This document shows positions 7,373-9,419 of a stretch of DNA of 9,419 bases, in pieces (within the stretch, counting starts at the first letter, position 1; each line of letters begins with the position of its first letter). The stretch comes from Thiotrichaceae bacterium (lineage in GTDB: Bacteria; Pseudomonadota; Gammaproteobacteria; Thiotrichales; Thiotrichaceae), in NCBI GenBank assembly GCA_027008885.1, contig JALVDQ010000296.1, forward strand, positions 1 to 9,419, read 5' to 3'. Both the position numbers and the translations under genes were made by a program. The notes below the pieces were generated by a model. It did no database searches and had not been told where the DNA came from. It saw only the letters and a program-made list of their open reading frames with translations.

Positions 7373-7487
7373 CGCAGAGGAATACAGAGATATTCGCAGA
7401 GAGTCGCAGAGATTGTAAAAAAGAAGAAACAATTTACATTTCCTTCGTTTGATACTTTTATAATGTTAACTCCGTGGTTCTCTGCGA
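7373..7487. repeat. CGCAGAG repeat cluster between convergent genes
   Basis: CGCAGAG occurs at 7373-7379, 7395-7401 and 7405-7411, with an ACAGAG variant at 7385-7390, giving a spacing of 10-11 bases. CTCTGCGA (7480-7487) is the complement of TCGCAGAG (7404-7411), so the ends can fold together. The cluster fills the 163-base gap between usp and the MFS gene. There is no stem followed by a T-run, so it is not a standard terminator. Similar CGCAGAG-type repeats occur in many bacterial intergenic regions. Confidence 0.6.
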
Positions 7488-7492
7488 TCTCA

Positions 7493-8845
7493 TTATTGTT
7501 TGATAAACTCCTGCATCCGTTTTTCATCCAGACCTGGCTTGTCAACCTTTAGATAGGCGACTCCCTCTTCTGCTGAAATAGCAACCTGCTTGATGCCGTT
7601 CACGGCGAGCAACTGTTGTCTGGTTTGCTCAATATCCTTGAGCAAGTCATCTTTTAGCTTGATCAATTCACTCTTAAAGTAATCAGGTTTGGGCAGGCTG
7701 ATTGCAACCAGAAGCAGGATAATGGCGCTTATCGCACCAAAAACAAAAACGCCTGAAATCCCCCATTTTTGCAAAACCAGTCCACCAAGCGCGCCCCCTA
7801 CAAAAATACCAAAAAACTGCGAAGTAGAATAAACACCCATTGCCGTGCCCTTGGTATTGACATCAGAATACTTGGCTACCAGGGATGGCTGGACGGCTTC
7901 CATAAAGTTAAAACCGATAAAGAAAATCAGGAAAGCCAGCATGAGCGGATAAAAACTAAAAGGGCTATAACCCAGCATAAGCTGTGAAATAATCAGCAGC
8001 AGCACCGCAATAATAAAAATCTTTTTAATTTTATGATATTTCTCGGCAATAATAATCAGCGGAATCGAGAGCAAAAATGAAACCAGCAAAATGGGCAGAT
8101 AAATTTTCCAGTGCTGAGCAGTGGCAATATTCAAATGATCCCTGAAAATCAGTGGCAATACACTGAAGTTGGCGGTCATCAATAAATGCAGCAAGAATAC
8201 ACTGGCATTCATCCGCATTAAGGTTCCCTGGGTCAATACCGGCTTGATAAATGCCCGAATAATCCCCGCATCACGATGTATGACGGTTTGCTTTGGCGTT
8301 GGTACGGCAAATACAATCAGGCTAATACCAATCAGCGCAAGCAGGGCAGTCGTCCAGAAGACAGCGGAAAGTCCACCCCAGTGACTGATTATTGGTCCAA
8401 CCACCATTGCCACTGAAAAAGCCATGCCGATACTCATACCGATAAAAGCCATCACCTTGGCGCGATGATCCTCACGAGTCAGATCCGCAGCCAGCGCCAT
8501 TGTCGTCGCGGCAATCGCACCACTGCCCTGCACTGCACGCGCCATAATCGTTATATAAATATCATGCGACAAAGCCGCAATCACACTACCAATGGCAAAC
8601 ACCAGCAAACCGCCAATAATGACCGGCTTACGCCCAATATGATCAGACAGCAAACCCAGCGGAATCTGAAATAAAGCCTGCGTCAAACCGTAAATACCAA
8701 TCGTCAGACCAATCAAAAAAGGGCTTGAATGAGTCAGCTCTTTGGCAAATAGCGGCAGCACAGGCAAAATCATAAACAAACCAAGCATCCGCACCGCAAA
8801 CACAGCAGATAGAGAATAAGCCGTTCTGGTTTCAAGTGAATTCAT
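7493..8845 (-). CDS. yajR: YajR-like major facilitator transporter with C-terminal YAM domain
   Basis: This 450-aa inner-membrane protein has 12 predicted helices. It starts at the ATG at 8845; an in-frame TTG at 8881 adds residues that do not fit the family. It resembles E. coli YajR along its length: RMLGLFMILPVLPLF near 19-33, GIYGLTQALFQIPLGLLSD (50-68) leading into motif A GLLSDHIGRKP (64-74), motif B RAVQGSGAIAA (103-113), MAFIGMSIGMAF, and GTAMGVYSTSQFFG in the second half. After the last helix a charged linker leads to about 40 residues (412-450; VNGIKQVAISAEEGVAYLKV) that match the small ferredoxin-like YAM domain which distinguishes YajR from other proton-driven drug/H+ antiporter-type MFS proteins. 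The physiological substrate of YajR is not established. The gene is alone on its strand, converging on usp. Confidence 0.92.
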   Translation of the reverse strand: MNSLETRTAYSLSAVFAVRMLGLFMILPVLPLFAKELTHSSPFLIGLTIGIYGLTQALFQIPLGLLSDHIGRKPVIIGGLLVFAIGSVIAALSHDIYITIMARAVQGSGAIAATTMALAADLTREDHRAKVMAFIGMSIGMAFSVAMVVGPIISHWGGLSAVFWTTALLALIGISLIVFAVPTPKQTVIHRDAGIIRAFIKPVLTQGTLMRMNASVFLLHLLMTANFSVLPLIFRDHLNIATAQHWKIYLPILLVSFLLSIPLIIIAEKYHKIKKIFIIAVLLLIISQLMLGYSPFSFYPLMLAFLIFFIGFNFMEAVQPSLVAKYSDVNTKGTAMGVYSTSQFFGIFVGGALGGLVLQKWGISGVFVFGAISAIILLLVAISLPKPDYFKSELIKLKDDLLKDIEQTRQQLLAVNGIKQVAISAEEGVAYLKVDKPGLDEKRMQEFIKQ

Positions 8846-8885
8846 AACATATCGCTTCTTGTATTTTGGACAGGCCGGCAATAAT

Positions 8886-8898
8886 AACAGATTCTGTT
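8886..8898. promoter_or_regulatory. 13-bp palindrome upstream of the yajR-like gene
   Basis: AACAGATTCTGTT is a perfect inverted repeat (AACAGA, one base, TCTGTT) centred about 47 bases before the MFS start codon. That position and size would suit an operator, but I cannot link it to any known regulator, and a chance palindrome is possible. Confidence 0.25.
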
Positions 8899-8937
8899 TT
8901 TGACTAAATTGCTATTTGCTAATCTGCCACTTCTACC

Positions 8938-8966
8938 ACCCATCCCCCCTGTTTTTACATATTTTG
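8938..8966 (+). repeat. C-run/T-run repeat, copy C
   Basis: ACCCATCCCCCCTGTTTTTA followed by CATATTTTG. It lies about 90 bases upstream of the yajR-like start and is immediately followed by a REP pair. It has the same orientation as the other three copies. Confidence 0.8.
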
Positions 8967-8971
8967 CGCAG

Positions 8972-9041
8972 GTTGGATTAGCATAGCGTAATCCAACATA
9001 GTGCCATGATCTTGTCGGATTACGCTCAGGCTAATCCTGAC
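8972..9041. repeat. REP pair downstream of the small membrane protein gene
   Basis: First hairpin: GTTGGATTA (8972-8980) with TAATCCAAC (8989-8997), loop GCATAGCG. Second: GTCGGATTA (9014-9022) with TAATCCTGAC (9032-9041), which pairs with one bulge. The second resembles the palindrome at 4118-4144 (shared CTTGTCGG and the TAAYCC...GACCT pattern). These are REP-type elements in the 204-base spacer between the two minus-strand genes; the last hairpin ends 9 bases past the small gene's stop. Confidence 0.7.
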
Positions 9042-9049
9042 CTACAAAG

Positions 9050-9250
9050 CTAGCGAATGAAATAAGGGAGCAAAACAAGAAGGATTCCAACAATCACCAA
9101 TACAGTTACAGATGGCACAAAATAAGGATAAATCATTAACACCATGCCTGTTACCAAAGGCACAACCGCTTTCTGTTTACGCCCATAAGAGAAAAAACCA
9201 AGACCTATTCCCCCAAACAAAACACTCCAAAGCAACATTGACTCATTCAT
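9050..9250 (-). CDS. 66-aa two-helix membrane protein
   Basis: This small inner-membrane protein has two hydrophobic segments: residues 5-21 (MLLWSVLFGGIGLGFFS) with a Gly-rich face, and about 30-63, broken by YPYFVP. A basic loop, YGRKQK (22-27), sits between them. The layout LFGGIGLGFFSYGRKQ, then a Pro-containing helix with YPYFV and a final LPYF, fits a widespread family of short proteins that databases often label 'amino acid transport protein' without experimental support. The role is therefore unknown. ATG at 9250 is chosen over ATG at 9256: the G-run (GGGGGG, 9257-9262) sits 6 bases ahead of 9250 but directly abuts 9256. That G-run belongs to repeat copy D, so the ribosome-binding site of this gene is supplied by the repeat. 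Confidence 0.8.
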   Translation of the reverse strand: MNESMLLWSVLFGGIGLGFFSYGRKQKAVVPLVTGMVLMIYPYFVPSVTVLVIVGILLVLLPYFIR

Positions 9251-9280
9251 ACCCATCCCCCCTGTTTTTATATATTTTTT
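9251..9280 (+). repeat. C-run/T-run repeat, copy D, serving as 5' leader of the small gene
   Basis: ACCCATCCCCCCTGTTTTTA followed by TATATTTTTT. On the minus strand it gives an A-rich block containing TATATA, then CAGGGGGGATGGGT directly before ATG at 9250. The G-run is correctly spaced to act as a Shine-Dalgarno, and the AT block could hold a -10 element. Confidence 0.8.
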
Positions 9281-9294
9281 GCTCAGCCTGTATC

Positions 9295-9419
9295 TAGCGA
9301 GGCTCCGCCTCAGACCGACAAGCCATGAGGTAGCTCCGGTTAGTCACCAGAAGTGCTAAGCTTCTGTCATAGCCGAATCATCGGCGGGAGGGTGATAAAA
9401 CCCAAATTGCTAACCGGAG
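9295..9419 (+). ncRNA. Candidate multi-branched structured RNA, cut by the right edge
   Basis: CTCCGGTTAG (9334-9343) and CTAACCGGAG (9410-9419) form a perfect 10-bp outer stem. It encloses three hairpins in a row: CAGAAG/CTTCTG (9348-9366), GCCGA/TCGGC (9372-9385, loop ATCA) and GGGT/ACCC (9390-9403, loop GATAAA). Upstream, GAGGC/GCCTC (9299-9311) competes with CCTCA/TGAGG (9308-9330). This many nested, short-loop stems in 125 bases is what a folded RNA would give. The leading guess is the 5' part of an ωRNA/HEARO-type RNA, which would be followed on the plus strand by an IscB-like nuclease gene. A retron RNA, riboswitch or transposon end are alternatives. The strand is inferred from the GATAAA and ATCA loop-like segments and from there being no gene on this side. 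Confidence 0.4.

Noticed and set aside
7373..7411. Short CRISPR-like array (repeated CGCAGAG)
   Set aside because: Repeats are only 7 bases and spacers 3-15 bases, far too short for CRISPR, and no cas genes are near.
9299..9345. Cyclic-di-GMP-I riboswitch, from GACCGACAAGCC and GGTAGC segments
   Set aside because: The conserved CACAGGGCAAACC block and the GGGGTTACCG receptor part are absent; only short stretches look alike.
9334..9419. tRNA gene suggested by the four-stem layout
   Set aside because: The outer stem is 10 pairs, and there is no T-loop GTTCRA motif, no proper D-loop and no 7-base anticodon loop in the right position.
9281..9419. Retron msr-msd, from the TAGCGAG start followed by a hairpin
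   Set aside because: Not excluded, but unsupported: no a1/a2 pair is visible, the presumed msd is branched rather than one long hairpin, and no reverse transcriptase lies in the window.

Overview
This window looks like a chromosomal segment of a free-living Gammaproteobacterium. The MFS gene reads as a close relative of enterobacterial YajR, and the peptidoglycan-binding lipoprotein and fused TRAP permease are of types common in that class. Base composition is moderate, and the intergenic spaces are crowded with short palindromic and non-autonomous repeats. That repeat load would fit a sulfur-oxidiser or methanotroph-like genome, but I cannot name the genus from sequence alone.

Left part (1-2716, all genes on the minus strand). 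A partial unknown protein runs off the left edge (1-338). Just upstream of it in the transcription direction is a small membrane-anchored unknown protein (380-748). A 654-base gene-free stretch (749-1402) is packed with repeats: a lone MITE-type end, two copies of a REP-bounded unit of about 130-160 bases, a 12-bp inverted repeat, and one copy of a C-run/T-run repeat. Next is a very basic lipoprotein with Tyr-rich tandem repeats and a C-terminal peptidoglycan-binding domain (1403-2716).

Centre (2983-7329, plus strand). This is a TAXI-type TRAP transporter locus. It holds a periplasmic receptor, a single fused DctQM permease of 868 aa with a DUF3394-like C-terminal domain, and a UspA-family protein translated right behind the permease. 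Receptor, permease and Usp protein would act together: capture in the periplasm, ion-coupled import, and cytoplasmic modulation (as TeaD does for TeaABC). The receptor and permease are separated by 323 bases made almost entirely of inserted repeats: a 134-bp TA-flanked MITE, a REP hairpin and a C-run/T-run element. A promoter-like sequence follows them, just ahead of the permease.

Right part (7330-9419). A yajR-like MFS gene (7493-8845, minus) converges on the Usp gene across a CGCAGAG repeat cluster. Upstream of it are a C-run/T-run copy, a REP pair, and a 66-aa two-helix membrane protein (9050-9250, minus). The apparent Shine-Dalgarno of that small gene is the G-run of another copy of the same repeat. 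The last 125 bases hold a dense, multi-branched RNA-like structure (outer 10-bp stem, three inner hairpins) that ends at the window edge. It may be the front of an ωRNA/HEARO-type or other structured RNA element continuing rightward.

The most noteworthy points are the right-edge structured RNA, the four same-orientation copies of the ACCCATCCCCCC repeat that can act as a ready-made translation signal, and the TRAP operon split by repeats.
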